Part shown: one piece after another, positions 36,571-47,357 of the stretch
Position numbering within the stretch: position 1 is the stretch's first letter
Layout of the letters: every line of letters begins with the position of its first letter
From: Paralimibaculum aggregatum
GTDB lineage: Bacteria; Pseudomonadota; Alphaproteobacteria; Rhodobacterales; Rhodobacteraceae
Length of the DNA: 64,000 nucleotides
Direction: 5' to 3'
NCBI RefSeq assembly: GCF_030270585.1
Contig: NZ_BSYI01000024.1
Span: forward strand, 1-64,000
Notes under the pieces: model-generated
What the model was told of the DNA's origin: nothing
Database searches by the model: none
Seen by the model: the letters and a program-made list of their open reading frames with translations, nothing else
Translations under genes and position numbers: made by a program

Positions 36571-39405
36571 TCACTGGCCAAGCCGGTGCAGCACCTCGGG
36601 CGCGTGCACCTGGTCGGACTTGTAGTTCCCGGTCAGCGCATACATCACGAGATTGACGCCGAAGCGGATGGCCATCTCGCGCTGCCGGTCGCCGGTGCGG
36701 CCCACCGGGAACAGATAACGCCCGCGCGGATCCACCGCCCATGCCGAAGCCCAGTCGGCCGAGCCGACCACCACCGGCGAGACGTTGTCGTCCACCCGGT
36801 CGAAGCTCGGCAGGTCGGAGGCCCGCGGCGCACCGGGGCGCACCGGCGGCGGCGCCTCGGCCCAGACCCGCCCGCCGCGCCAGCGCCCGGGAAAGCGGTC
36901 GAGCAGGTAGAAGGTGCGGGTCAGCACGTGATCCGCGTCCACCGGGGCGAGCGGCGGCAGGTTCAGCGCCCGGGCGATGCGGCGCATCTCCACCTCGGAG
37001 GCCCCGGAGAAGCCGGAGGCGCCGTTCTGCGTGTCGATCACCAGCAGCCCGCCGCCGGTGAGATAGCCGGCGAGCCGCGACAGCGCCGCCTCCGAGGGCA
37101 GGTTCTGGGCATTGAGAGGCCAGTAGAGCACCGGGTAGAAGCTGAGCTCGTCGCGCGCCGGGTCGAGCCCCATCGGCGGGCCCGGCTCCACCGCAGTGCG
37201 GTTGGTCAGCGCCATGCCGAGGCCGACCATGGCCCGCTCGGAGACCTCGTCGATGCGCGGGTCGCCGGTGCGGATATAGCCGAGTGTCGTCTCGGCGGTG
37301 GCGTTCACCGCGCGGGCCTCGGCGCTGGTGCTCTGCTGCGCCTCCGCCGGGGTCGGGCCGAGGCCGAGCCCGAGCGCTGCGGCCAGCGCCAGCCCGGCTG
37401 CGGCGGCCGGTCGACGCAGCCGCGAAAGCCGGCCCGAGACGATCAGCGTGGCGACGATGTCGGCCAGGGCCAGCAGCACCGCGACGGTCAGGAACAGCGC
37501 GGCGAAGGGTTGCGCCTCGGCGCCGCCAAGGGTCTCCTCCACTGCGCCGGCAGGCGCGGCGGGGAAGGGCGCCAGCCGGTCCTCCGCCGCGTGCAGATTG
37601 AGGATCAGCTCGGTCGGCGAGCCGGCGGGGCGGGCGCCGCGGTCGGCCCGCGCATAGAGCCCCGGCGCGAGGCCGGCGCCGGCGCGCAGCTCCGCCATGC
37701 GCTCGCCCGGCACGGGATCTTCCGCGCCGGTGGCCGGACGCGGCGTGCCGTCCGGCCCGAGCAGCAGTTCCGGCCGCCACAGCGTGCCGCCGAGCGCCTC
37801 CGGCTCGGGGGCGGCGGCGGACTGTCCGGGCGCCAGCGCCATCAGCCGGCCCAGCATCTCCACGAAGAGCCCGGAAAGCGGCAGCGAGGACCATTCCGCG
37901 TCGGCCGAGACATGGAACAGCACCACATGGCCCGCGCCCATCTTCCGTGCGGTGACGAGCGGCGTGCCGTCCTCGAGGGTCGCCCAGACGCGGCCCTGCA
38001 GCTCCGGCCCGGGCTCCGCCAGCACCTGCGTGCGCACCGCCACCTCGCCCGGCGCCTCCAGCCGGCGGAACACGCCGTCCGGGTCGAAGGGGCCGAGACG
38101 CCGCGGGCTCGACCAGGCGAGCGCGCCGCCCAGCACCCGGCCGCCGCGGCGCAGGCGCACCGGCAACAGCGCGTCCTCCTGCCCGATTCGCTCGCCGATG
38201 GCGGCGGCGAGCCGCGGCCCGGCGAAGCGAACAAGGAGCCCGCCCCGTTCTTCGACGAAGGCCGTCAGGCGCTCTCGTTCCGTCTCGGCGATCGCGCCGT
38301 AATCCGCCAGCACGATGGCCGCCGGCTCGCGCTCGAGAACCTCATCGAGGCTGCCCTCGCGGATGTCGGCCACCGGGCTCAGCGCCTTGGTCAGATAGTG
38401 CCGCGCCGAGGTGAGCGAGACCACCGTGGCCTCGCTGCCGGGGTCCACGAGCCCCACTGCGACGCGCCGGATCGCCCCGGTGGCCAGCGCCGCGCCGCCG
38501 GCGCTCGGCCGATCGGCCAGCACGAGGCGCGAGACGCGCCGGATCAGCTCCGGCGGCAGGTCGAACACGGCCGCGGCGCGGGTCTCGCCCTCGGCGAAGG
38601 CGGCATCGGCCACCGCGATGCGCCGCTCGGCGCCGTTGGCATCCTCGGCAAAGGCGACGACGCGGATCTCCTCGGCAGGCCCGCCGGCACGCAGGAGATC
38701 GGCGGCCAGGAGCCCGTCCTCGAGCCGCGGCGGGGCCAGCGCCAGTGCGGGCCGGGGCGGCCCGATCAGCCGCAGCGGCCCGGCATCGGCCAGCTGCGCG
38801 GCCAGCGCAGTCGTATCCGGCCCGTCGAGCCCGTCATGCAGCCAGATGGTCTGGCCGGGGGCGGGCAGGGCGCCGCCCGCCAGCGCCGTCAGCGCCGCCG
38901 TCCGGTCCGGCCCCCAGGGCGCGGGCACAAGCCCCTCGAGCGCCGGGCGCACCGCCTCGGCCGCTGCCACCGGGGGCGGCGCGCTCTCCGCCAGCGGCCA
39001 GAAAATCACGCCCCGGCCAGCTTCCCGCGCCTCGTCGAGCGCCGCCGCGGCGGCCGCCTGCCGGGCCGCCCAGTCCGGCGCCGAGGCCCAGCCCTGGTCC
39101 ATCAGCAGCAGGAGCGGCCCGTCGCGGTCCTCGACCAGCCGCTCGGCCGGGTTCAGCACCGGCTGGGCGAAGCCGAGAACCGCCGCCGCCACGGCCAGCG
39201 CGCGCAGCAGCAGAAGCCACCACGGCGTCTTCTCCGATTCGCGGTCCTTGTCCTCCAGGCCGAGCAGCAGCCGCACCGCCGCGAAGGGCTGGCGCCGCGG
39301 GCTCGGCGGGATCGCGCGCAGCAGCCACCAGAGGATCGGCAGCACGGCAAGCCCGGCCAGCAGCCAGGGGTTGAGGAAGGCGAGCGGTCCGAGGCTCAGC
39401 ATCAT
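36571..39405 (-). CDS. DUF4159-domain protein with BatA-like N-terminus
   Basis: A 944-residue membrane protein. The N-terminal 90 residues are the BatA-type double hairpin (LAFLNPWLLAGLAVLPILWW with AIPPSPRRQPFAAVRLLLGL, then a second helix). A vWA-like region follows (VEDRDGPLLLLMDQGWASA, about 95-250), a GATase-like Rossmann region (about 330-480), another pair of hydrophobic segments (about 635-690) and the DUF4159 domain at the C-terminus (about 710-930) with ELSFYPVLYWPL and GGLLVIDTQNG. It overlaps the DUF58 stop by 4 bases. Such proteins sit with MoxR ATPases and are thought to work in envelope assembly or stress. Confidence 0.87.
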   Translation of the reverse strand: MMLSLGPLAFLNPWLLAGLAVLPILWWLLRAIPPSPRRQPFAAVRLLLGLEDKDRESEKTPWWLLLLRALAVAAAVLGFAQPVLNPAERLVEDRDGPLLLLMDQGWASAPDWAARQAAAAAALDEAREAGRGVIFWPLAESAPPPVAAAEAVRPALEGLVPAPWGPDRTAALTALAGGALPAPGQTIWLHDGLDGPDTTALAAQLADAGPLRLIGPPRPALALAPPRLEDGLLAADLLRAGGPAEEIRVVAFAEDANGAERRIAVADAAFAEGETRAAAVFDLPPELIRRVSRLVLADRPSAGGAALATGAIRRVAVGLVDPGSEATVVSLTSARHYLTKALSPVADIREGSLDEVLEREPAAIVLADYGAIAETERERLTAFVEERGGLLVRFAGPRLAAAIGERIGQEDALLPVRLRRGGRVLGGALAWSSPRRLGPFDPDGVFRRLEAPGEVAVRTQVLAEPGPELQGRVWATLEDGTPLVTARKMGAGHVVLFHVSADAEWSSLPLSGLFVEMLGRLMALAPGQSAAAPEPEALGGTLWRPELLLGPDGTPRPATGAEDPVPGERMAELRAGAGLAPGLYARADRGARPAGSPTELILNLHAAEDRLAPFPAAPAGAVEETLGGAEAQPFAALFLTVAVLLALADIVATLIVSGRLSRLRRPAAAAGLALAAALGLGLGPTPAEAQQSTSAEARAVNATAETTLGYIRTGDPRIDEVSERAMVGLGMALTNRTAVEPGPPMGLDPARDELSFYPVLYWPLNAQNLPSEAALSRLAGYLTGGGLLVIDTQNGASGFSGASEVEMRRIARALNLPPLAPVDADHVLTRTFYLLDRFPGRWRGGRVWAEAPPPVRPGAPRASDLPSFDRVDDNVSPVVVGSADWASAWAVDPRGRYLFPVGRTGDRQREMAIRFGVNLVMYALTGNYKSDQVHAPEVLHRLGQ

Positions 39406-40298
39406 GCGCCTCCCAGGCTCTTGTAGAGCGCGATGAGCGCCTTGCGCGGGCTCTCGTCGGTTCGGTGCGGGATCAGCCGCCAGCCGCGGGCGACCTGCGC
39501 CAGCCGCTCGCGCCGTTCGGCCAGCCGGTCGCGATAGGGCCGGGCCAGCGAGGCGGCCTGCTCGCTGTCATAGCGGATGCTTCGGCCCATGCTCTCGAAC
39601 CGGGTGCGCCCGGCGAAGGGGAACTCCTCCTCGGCGGGATCGAGGATCTGCACCAGCACGCCGCCGATGCCGCGCGCCGCCGCCTGCCGGATCGCCGGGA
39701 GAATCGTCTCCTCGGGCCCGAGAAAATCGGAGAGGAAGACCGCCCGGCCGACCCGCGGCGTGTGGATCAGCGGCGCATGGCCGAAATCGGGCGGGCTCTC
39801 GGGCTCGGCCGCGAGGATCGCCGCCATCCGCAGCAGCTGGCTCTGCCCGGCGCGCGGCGGCTCGGCCTCGGTGCCGAGCAGGCCAACGCGCTCGTCGCCG
39901 CGGGTCAGCAGCACCGCGAGCGCCAGCGCCAGCAGCCCGGCGCGCTCGGCCTTGCTGCGGCTCGCGAGCTCGGAGCGGTAGCCCATGGCGGCCGAGCGGT
40001 CGGCCCAGACCATCACCGTCTCCGCCGCCTCCCACTCCATCTCGCGCACGAAGAGCCGGTCCGATCGCCCGGAGCGCCGCCAGTCGATCTGCGCCAGCGT
40101 GTCGCCGGGATGCGCGGGGCGATACTGCCAGAAGGTCTCGCCCGGGCCCGGGCGGCGCCGGCCATGGGCCCCCGGCACCAGCGAGCGGGCGATGCGCTCG
40201 GCCTGCACCAGCAGCGGCGGCAGGCTGCCGGAGATCCGCTCGGCATCGCGGCGCAGCCAGGCCGCGCGCGAGGTGGCGGGGGGGGCGAGACGGCTCAT
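39402..40298 (-). CDS. DUF58-domain protein
   Basis: A 298-residue soluble protein with the DUF58 signature DTLAQIDWRRSGRSDRLFVR (about 65-84) and a vWA-like fold: VMVWADRSAAMGYRS resembles a degenerate MIDAS loop. DUF58 proteins are regular partners of MoxR AAA+ ATPases. The stop is overlapped by the DUF4159 start (4 bases). Its ATG overlaps by 4 bases the stop of an otherwise unexplained open frame upstream. Confidence 0.9.
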   Translation of the reverse strand: MSRLAPPATSRAAWLRRDAERISGSLPPLLVQAERIARSLVPGAHGRRRPGPGETFWQYRPAHPGDTLAQIDWRRSGRSDRLFVREMEWEAAETVMVWADRSAAMGYRSELASRSKAERAGLLALALAVLLTRGDERVGLLGTEAEPPRAGQSQLLRMAAILAAEPESPPDFGHAPLIHTPRVGRAVFLSDFLGPEETILPAIRQAAARGIGGVLVQILDPAEEEFPFAGRTRFESMGRSIRYDSEQAASLARPYRDRLAERRERLAQVARGWRLIPHRTDESPRKALIALYKSLGGA

Positions 40299-40851
40299 CC
40301 GGTGACCTCAGTGCGGGAAACGGTTGTCTCTCCGCCGGCGACGCGGCGCGCGAAGGTTCTCCGCTTGGCGCCGGAGGCAAGGCAATGCCGGCCGGGTGCC
40401 CCTGTCCAGAAGCCCTTCGCGCTGTTGCCGCGACCGGAGCCGTCCGGCACCACCTGCGCGCCGGCCAGCGCCGGCACTGGAATGCCGAGCCGCGCGACCA
40501 TCGCGGCGAAGGGGCGATGGCTCCGCAACGGCTGCGCCGCCGCGCAGAAGCGCGAGATGCCGCCGGGCGCCTTATCAACGATGACGACGTCTTCGACGGG
40601 GGTGCCGGACCGCCGATGCGCGGCTTTGCTCCCCCTTCTCTCGGGCGCTGCTGCGGCGAGCCTGGCTGCCGCGAGGACCGCCGGGGCGCTGGCGAGGTCC
40701 GGCAGCGCGTCGCGGAAGTGTTCCCGGGAACCTGCGTCGTCCGCCCCTGAGGGTGGCGTGCCAAGGGGCGCCGCCAGACCCGCGCGGCGCAGAGCAACGA
40801 GTGCTCCCCCGGCGCCGCCGGGGGCCGGACGATTCGCGTGCCCGGTTCGCC
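40295..40851 (-). other. Gap in the MoxR operon with an open frame ending in ATGA overlap; possible uncharacterised CDS
   Basis: About 550 bases separate the MoxR stop from the DUF58 ATG, long for this tight operon. One minus-strand frame stays open through the whole gap and stops at 40295-40297, so its TGA overlaps the DUF58 ATG (ATGA), the usual coupling here. Its product would be up to about 150 residues, including REHFRDALPDLASAPAVLAA and PFAAMVARLGIPVPALAGAQ, with G/C-rich third positions in the middle part but more mixed codons at both ends. There is no good start codon with a ribosome site, and I recognise no family. A degraded gene is equally possible. Confidence 0.3.
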
Positions 40852-41856
<1,005 letters not shown>

Positions 41857-41933
41857 GCGCGCTCTCGGCTTGTGGACAATGATCGATCCATAAATACGTA
41901 ATGGGAGTCGGCAAAAGACAACAGGGGCCACAC

Positions 41934-42569
41934 ATGACATCTCCGGAAAAAGCGCGGCCCGGGGCCGAGGCGTCCGGCGCGGGGCTCGGGGATCCGGGCA
42001 AGGCGGACGATCTGGCCCGCGCCGTGAAGCGGGCGCAGACCGAGCGCGGCCTGCCGCCGGTGCATCTCTGGAACCCGCCCTATTGCGGCGATCTCGACAT
42101 CCGCATCGCGCGCAACGGGCAGTGGTGGTATCTCGGCACGCCGATCGGCCGGGTCGAGCTGGTGAAGCTTTTCGCCTCGGTGCTGAAGCTCGAGGACGGC
42201 AAACACTTCCTCGTGACGCCGGTGGAGAAGATCGGCATCACGGTGGACGATGCCCCCTTCGTGGCGGTGGATTTCCGCGTCGAGGCGCCGGGGCCGGAAC
42301 AGCGGATCGTCTTCACCACCAATGTCGGCGACGAGACCGAGGCGGGCGAGGAGAACCCGATCCGCGTGGAGCGCGACCCCGAGACCGGCGAGCCGGCACC
42401 CTATGTGCATGTGCGGCGCGGGCTCGAGGCGCTGATCGACCGCAAGAGCTACTACCGGCTGGTGGAGATCGGCGAGACCGAGGCGGTGGACGGGACCGAC
42501 TGGTTCGGCCTGCGCTCCGGCGGGCGGTTCTTCCCGGTGATCCCGCAGGCCGAGCTCGAGGCGGGCTGA
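41934..42569 (+). CDS. DUF1285-domain protein
   Basis: A 211-residue cytoplasmic protein matching DUF1285: PPVHLWNPPYCGDLDIRIAR (about 41-60), WWYLGTPIGR, KHFLVTPVEKIGITVDDAPF and RRGLEALIDRKSYYRLVE. The family is conserved in alphaproteobacteria and has no assigned activity. ATG 41934 is used since the family alignment starts shortly after; an upstream in-frame start lies 33 bases earlier. Divergent from moxR with 77 bases between, containing the only AT-rich patch of the area (ATCCATAAATACG). Confidence 0.85.
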   Translation: MTSPEKARPGAEASGAGLGDPGKADDLARAVKRAQTERGLPPVHLWNPPYCGDLDIRIARNGQWWYLGTPIGRVELVKLFASVLKLEDGKHFLVTPVEKIGITVDDAPFVAVDFRVEAPGPEQRIVFTTNVGDETEAGEENPIRVERDPETGEPAPYVHVRRGLEALIDRKSYYRLVEIGETEAVDGTDWFGLRSGGRFFPVIPQAELEAG

Positions 42570-42586
42570 CGGCGCGGCCGGCCGGC

Positions 42587-43399
42587 TCAGTGCAGCTTGC
42601 GGTGATCCGTCGGCAGCACCTCGAGCTGAGCCAGGCCGGGACGCGAGCCGCCGCCGAGATGCAGCTTGTAATGCGTCCGCCGCTCGCCCTTGACCTCGAC
42701 GAGGGTGCCGTCGCGGATCGCATCGCCATAGGCCATCAGGTAGCCGACCGCGCCGAACAGGATGCGGATCGGTTCGATCTTGTCGACCACCTCGAAGGGC
42801 GGCACCTCGATCTCGAAGCCGAGATAATCCGCCGCCCCCATCGTCTGCACGCCGACCACCGGGCGCTCGCCGGGCCGGTCGGTGCCGTAGAATACGTAGC
42901 CGAGCCACAGATCCACCGGCCAGAGATGGCGCGAGAGTTCGCCGGTGGCGCGCTGCAGCCGGTCCGGCGAGGCCATCGCCTTGGTGCCGAGCCAGTGCAC
43001 GCCGCTGGCCGGTGTCACCTCCGCGATCGCCGCGGCCAGCCGTGTCAGCGCCACCGCCTGGGCGCGCACCAGCCCGTGCACGAGGTGGCGCTCGACACCG
43101 CAGATCGCGACCCGTGCGCGGTGCCGGGCCATGGCATCCGCCGCCTCGGGCCAGAACAGGTTGCCGACCACGGCCTCCTGGTATTCCGTCTCGGGAATGC
43201 GCTCTCCGATGGCATGGACGGCGAAACGCTGGCCGTCGACTTCCACGATCAGCGCGGTTTCCGAGGGTGCGGCACGGCGGCGCTCGATGGTGATCGAGGA
43301 GCGCGGCGCCACCATCTGCATTGCCCGGCGCAGCGCGAAGAGGTCGATCCCGGTGTTGTCGTCGAGGGCGATGAGGCACATCAGGCCGAGATCGCGCAT
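42587..43399 (-). CDS. Uncharacterised protein, DUF4261-like
   Basis: A 270-residue cytoplasmic protein. Features that recall DUF4261 are the opening LMCLIALDDN, FWPEAADAMARHRARVAICG (about 102-121), the PASGVHWLGTKAM segment and LPVDLWLGYVFYG-like core (here LWPVDLWLGYVFYGTDR), then TMGAADYLGFEIEVPP. No catalytic motif or membrane segment. Function unknown. Monocistronic between DUF1285 (convergent) and the peptide transporter operon (divergent). Confidence 0.68.
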   Translation of the reverse strand: MRDLGLMCLIALDDNTGIDLFALRRAMQMVAPRSSITIERRRAAPSETALIVEVDGQRFAVHAIGERIPETEYQEAVVGNLFWPEAADAMARHRARVAICGVERHLVHGLVRAQAVALTRLAAAIAEVTPASGVHWLGTKAMASPDRLQRATGELSRHLWPVDLWLGYVFYGTDRPGERPVVGVQTMGAADYLGFEIEVPPFEVVDKIEPIRILFGAVGYLMAYGDAIRDGTLVEVKGERRTHYKLHLGGGSRPGLAQLEVLPTDHRKLH

Positions 43400-43629
43400 G
43401 CGTTGCCCCTCCGCTGTCGGGTCGGTTCATTGTCGTCCTACCCGCCGGCGCGGGGCGGGGCAAGCGCGCGGGCACGCCGGGGGCGCCCGGAAAGGGGCCT
43501 CCGGAACCGTGCACGGCAGACTTGTGAAAACCTTTCGACTTGCGTCCGGTCCCCATGTCAAGCCACTCTCGCCCTTGTGCGCGGGGCCTCGCTGGCAACT
43601 CGCGGGGAGGCCACGGGGGAGGCGAAGAC

Positions 43630-45396
43630 GTGCGGCCGCTCTTGACTGTGGAGGATCTCAGCATTGCCTTCGGCGATGTCGGGCCACCCGTGGTCGAGGG
43701 CGTGAGCTTCGCGCTCGATGCCGGGGAGACGCTGGCGCTCGTCGGCGAGTCGGGCTCGGGCAAGACGCTGTCGGCCAAGGCGCTGATCGGGCTCCTGCCG
43801 CGGGCCGCGCAGCTGCGCGCCGGCCGCGCGATCTTCCGGGCGCCCGGCGGCGAGGTAGACCTGCTGCGGCTGCCGGCGCCGGCGCTGCGCCGCCTGCGCG
43901 GGCAGACCATCTCGATGGTGTTCCAGGAACCGATGAGCGCGCTCTCGCCGCTGCACCGGGTCGGCGCGCAGGTCGGCGAGGTGCTGCGCGTGCACGGCTA
44001 CGAGGGCTCGGTCGAGGACCGGGTGCTCGAGGTGCTCGACGAGGTCGGGTTCCCCGATCCGCGCCGGGCGCATGACGCCTTTCCGTTCGAGCTTTCGGGC
44101 GGACTGCGCCAGCGCGCGGTGATCGCCATGGCGATGGTCGGCAACCCGAAGCTGGTGATCGCCGACGAGCCGACCACGGCGCTCGACGTCACGACCCAGG
44201 CCACGGTGCTGGAACTGTTGCGCCGACTCGGGCGCGACCATGCGCTGGCGGTGATCCTGATCACCCACGATCTCGGCGTCGTCGCCAACATGGCTGACCG
44301 GGTGGTGGTTCTGAACCGTGGGCGGATCATGGAGGCCGGCGGCTGCAGCCGGGTGCTTTCGGCGCCGGGGCATCCCTATACCCGGGCGCTGGTCGCCGCC
44401 GCGCCTCGCCCGCCCTCGCCACTGGCGAGCTGCGGTGCGGCGGCGGAGGGGACGGCGATCCTCTCGGTCTCCGGGCTCTCCAAGACCTATCCCGGCCGCA
44501 CGCGGACCTTCGGGCCGCCGGCGCCGCCGGTGCGGGCGGTCGCCGATTTCGCGCTCTGCCTCGAGCGGGGCCGGACGGTGGCGGTGGTCGGCGAATCCGG
44601 CTCGGGCAAATCCACCGTGGCCAAGCTGATCACCCGGGCCGAGCGGCCGGACCCCGGCGCGCGCATGGTGTTCCGCCCCGAGGCCGGCGGCGAGGAGGAC
44701 ATCTCGACGCTGTCCGGGGCCGGGCTCAAGGCCTATCGCCGGGAGTGCCAGATGGTGTTCCAGGACCCCTATGCCGCGCTCTCGCCGCGCCTCTCGGTGC
44801 AGGACATCCTGACCGAACCGCTGGAGATCCATGGCATCGGCAACCGCGCCGAGCGCCGTGCGCGGGCGGCGGCGCTGATGGAGCGGGTGGGGCTCTCGGC
44901 CGGCCATCTCGGGCGTTTCCCGCATGCCTTCTCGGGCGGGCAGCGCCAGCGTATCGCGATCGCGCGGGCGCTGGCGCTCGAGCCGGAGCTGCTGATCTGC
45001 GACGAGCCGACCTCGGCGCTCGACGTCTCGGTGCAGGCGGAGGTGCTGGCGATGCTCGAGGAGCTGCAGGCGGAGCTCGGCCTCTCGATGGTGTTCATTA
45101 GCCATGACCTCACGGTGGTGAGCCATATCGCCGACCGGATCCTGGTGATGCGCCGCGGGCGGGTGGTGGAGGAGGGCGATCCGGCCTGCGTCTTCGGCAA
45201 GCCGCGGCATCCCTATACCCGCGCGCTGATCGCCGCGAGCCCGGAGCCGGACACCGAGCGCCGGCTCGATCTCAAGCTGGTGGCAGCGGGGGCCGGCGAG
45301 CCGGAGGACTGGCCGGCGCCCTATGGCTATGTCGAGGGCGACGCGCCGGGGCTTGTGGAGATCGCGCCCGGCCATCTGGTGAGGGCGGCGGCATGA
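43630..45396 (+). CDS. Peptide ABC transporter, fused double ATP-binding protein (YejF-like)
   Basis: The energising subunit of a peptide importer, 588 residues with two nucleotide-binding domains. NBD1 (about 5-250): Walker A GESGSGKT, signature LSGGLRQR, Walker B LVIADEPTTALD. NBD2 (about 280-530): GESGSGKS, FSGGQRQR, LLICDEPTSALD; each is followed by an oligopeptide-type C-terminal piece (GHPYTRALVAAAP, RHPYTRALIAASP). Start GTG 43630 is chosen because GGGGGAGG lies 7 bases upstream; a longer reading adds 30 non-homologous residues. First gene of the operon; its TGA overlaps the next ATG. Confidence 0.92.
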   Translation: MRPLLTVEDLSIAFGDVGPPVVEGVSFALDAGETLALVGESGSGKTLSAKALIGLLPRAAQLRAGRAIFRAPGGEVDLLRLPAPALRRLRGQTISMVFQEPMSALSPLHRVGAQVGEVLRVHGYEGSVEDRVLEVLDEVGFPDPRRAHDAFPFELSGGLRQRAVIAMAMVGNPKLVIADEPTTALDVTTQATVLELLRRLGRDHALAVILITHDLGVVANMADRVVVLNRGRIMEAGGCSRVLSAPGHPYTRALVAAAPRPPSPLASCGAAAEGTAILSVSGLSKTYPGRTRTFGPPAPPVRAVADFALCLERGRTVAVVGESGSGKSTVAKLITRAERPDPGARMVFRPEAGGEEDISTLSGAGLKAYRRECQMVFQDPYAALSPRLSVQDILTEPLEIHGIGNRAERRARAAALMERVGLSAGHLGRFPHAFSGGQRQRIAIARALALEPELLICDEPTSALDVSVQAEVLAMLEELQAELGLSMVFISHDLTVVSHIADRILVMRRGRVVEEGDPACVFGKPRHPYTRALIAASPEPDTERRLDLKLVAAGAGEPEDWPAPYGYVEGDAPGLVEIAPGHLVRAAA

Positions 45397-47357
45397 GGGT
45401 GCGGGGGCTCGTTTCGCTCGCGGGGGGGCTTCTCGCTGCGCTCCTTGCCGCGGCCGTGCCGGCCCGGGCCGTGGAGCCCGTCGAGACGCCGTGGTTCGCG
45501 CATCAGGTGATCGAGGGCCTGCTGCCGCCGGTCTCCGAGCGCCTGCCTGCGGAGCCTGCGCTGGCCGATCTCGCCGCCCGTGGCCGGGTGCCGGGGGTCC
45601 ACGGCGGGCTGCTCCGGATGTTCATCAAGCGCGCCAAGGACGTCCGCTACATGTCCGCCTATGGCTATGCGCGGCTGGTCGGCTACGATGCCGAGTATCG
45701 GCTGAAGCCGGACATCCTGCGCGACGTCACCGTGTCGGAGGACGGCCGCGAGGTGACGCTGCACCTGCGTCGCGGGCACCGGTGGTCCGACGGTCATCCC
45801 TTCACCACCGAGGATCTGCGCTACTGGTGGGAGGACGTGGCCAACCATCCCGCGCTCTCGCCCAAGGGCCCGCCGGTGGAGATGCTGGTGGAGGGACGCC
45901 CGCCCGTTGTCGAGGTGGTGGACGACGTCACCATCCGCTACCGCTGGCACGCGCCCAACCCGCGCTTCCTGCCGGCGCTGGCCCGGGCCCGACCGGTCTA
46001 TATCTATCGCCCGGCACACTACATGAAGCGCTGCCACGTGAACTATGCCGATCCGGCGGCGCTGGCCGGGCTGGTGGCCCGGGCCAAGGCGCGGGACTGG
46101 GCGCAGCTGCACAACCGGATCGACAACCTCTACAAGTTCGACAACCCGGACCTGCCGGTGCTGCAGCCCTGGGTCAACGCTTCCCAGAAGAACAGCCAGC
46201 GCTACGTGCTGGTGCGCAACCCCTTCTTCCACCGGGTCGACACCAACGGCCGGCAGCTGCCCTATATCGACCGGATCGAGCTGGAGATCGCCGCGGTCGG
46301 GCTGATCCCGCTCAAGGTCAGCCTCGGCGAGGCGGGCCTGCAGCCGCGCTATCTCACCTTCACCGACGCACCGGTGCTGAAGAAGGCGCAGGCCGAGGGC
46401 GGCTATGTCACGCTGCTCTGGCGCTCGGGCGCGGCCTCGGAGGTGGCGCTCTATCCGAACCTCACCTTCGCCGACCCGGAATGGCAGACCCTCTTCCGCG
46501 ACCGGCGCTTCCGCCGCGCGCTCAGCCTCGGGATCAGCCGCAAGGCGATCAACAAGGTGCTCTATTTCGGCCTCGCCGCCGAGCGTGCGGTGGCGGCGCT
46601 GGAGGAAAGCCCGTATTTCGACCCCGCCCATGCCACCGCCTATGCGCGCTTCGACCCCGAAGAGGCCAACCGCCTGCTCGATGCGGTGGGCCTCGATCGG
46701 CGCGACGCCGCCGGCACCCGCCTGCTTCCGGATGGCCGGCCTGCCGAGATCATCGTCGAGACTGCCGGTGAGCGCCAGGAGGTGGCCGACACGCTCGAGC
46801 TGGTGAAGGCGACCTGGGCCAAGCTCGGCCTGCGCCTGCTGATCCGCCCGCTCGACCGTGACATCCTGCGCGACCGGGCCTTTTCCGGCCGCTCGATGAT
46901 GGTGGCCTGGTATGGCTGGAACAACGGCATCCCGACCGCAGAGGCCGAGCCCAACGAGCTCGCGCCGGTGGAGCAGGCCAATTTCTCCTGGCCCGCCTGG
47001 GGGCAGCACTACCAGACCAGGGGCGCCGCCGGCCGGGCGGTGAACCTGCCGGAAGCCGCGCGCCTGATGCGTCTCTACCGCGACTGGATGGCCGCACCCG
47101 ACGATGCCGCGCGCGGCGAGATCTGGCGCGAGATGCTCGCCATCCATGCGCGCGAGATCTTCGTCATCGGCACCGTGGCGCGCGCGCCGATCCCGATCGT
47201 GGCGGATGCCCGGCTGCGCAATTTCCCGGCCGAGGCGCTCTATGCCTGGGACCCCGGCGCGCAGATCGGCATGCAGCGCATCGACGAGCTCTGGCTCGAG
47301 CCTGCCAGTGGCGGGGCCGGGACCGGGGATGCGGAGCAGCGGGCTGCGGCGGAATGA
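45393..47357 (+). CDS. Peptide ABC transporter, periplasmic substrate-binding protein (YejA-like)
   Basis: A 654-residue extracytoplasmic solute-binding protein of family 5. Signal peptide 1-26 (cleavage after ARA). Typical blocks: GYDAEYRLKPDILRDVTVSE, VTLHLRRGHRWSDGHPFTTEDLRYWWED (only parts quoted by position, about 125-152) and RRFRRALSLGISRKAIN (about 371-387). The insert-rich, long form resembles YejA of the microcin C/peptide importer YejABEF more than DppA (about 535). Overlaps the ATPase stop and the permease start by 4 bases each. Confidence 0.92.
   Translation: MRVRGLVSLAGGLLAALLAAAVPARAVEPVETPWFAHQVIEGLLPPVSERLPAEPALADLAARGRVPGVHGGLLRMFIKRAKDVRYMSAYGYARLVGYDAEYRLKPDILRDVTVSEDGREVTLHLRRGHRWSDGHPFTTEDLRYWWEDVANHPALSPKGPPVEMLVEGRPPVVEVVDDVTIRYRWHAPNPRFLPALARARPVYIYRPAHYMKRCHVNYADPAALAGLVARAKARDWAQLHNRIDNLYKFDNPDLPVLQPWVNASQKNSQRYVLVRNPFFHRVDTNGRQLPYIDRIELEIAAVGLIPLKVSLGEAGLQPRYLTFTDAPVLKKAQAEGGYVTLLWRSGAASEVALYPNLTFADPEWQTLFRDRRFRRALSLGISRKAINKVLYFGLAAERAVAALEESPYFDPAHATAYARFDPEEANRLLDAVGLDRRDAAGTRLLPDGRPAEIIVETAGERQEVADTLELVKATWAKLGLRLLIRPLDRDILRDRAFSGRSMMVAWYGWNNGIPTAEAEPNELAPVEQANFSWPAWGQHYQTRGAAGRAVNLPEAARLMRLYRDWMAAPDDAARGEIWREMLAIHAREIFVIGTVARAPIPIVADARLRNFPAEALYAWDPGAQIGMQRIDELWLEPASGGAGTGDAEQRAAAE

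Noticed and set aside
40385-40750. Plus-strand frame in the MoxR-DUF58 gap
   Set aside because: Opposite to the operon direction, with no start signal and Arg/Ala/Gly-rich composition; the minus-strand frame is the better candidate.
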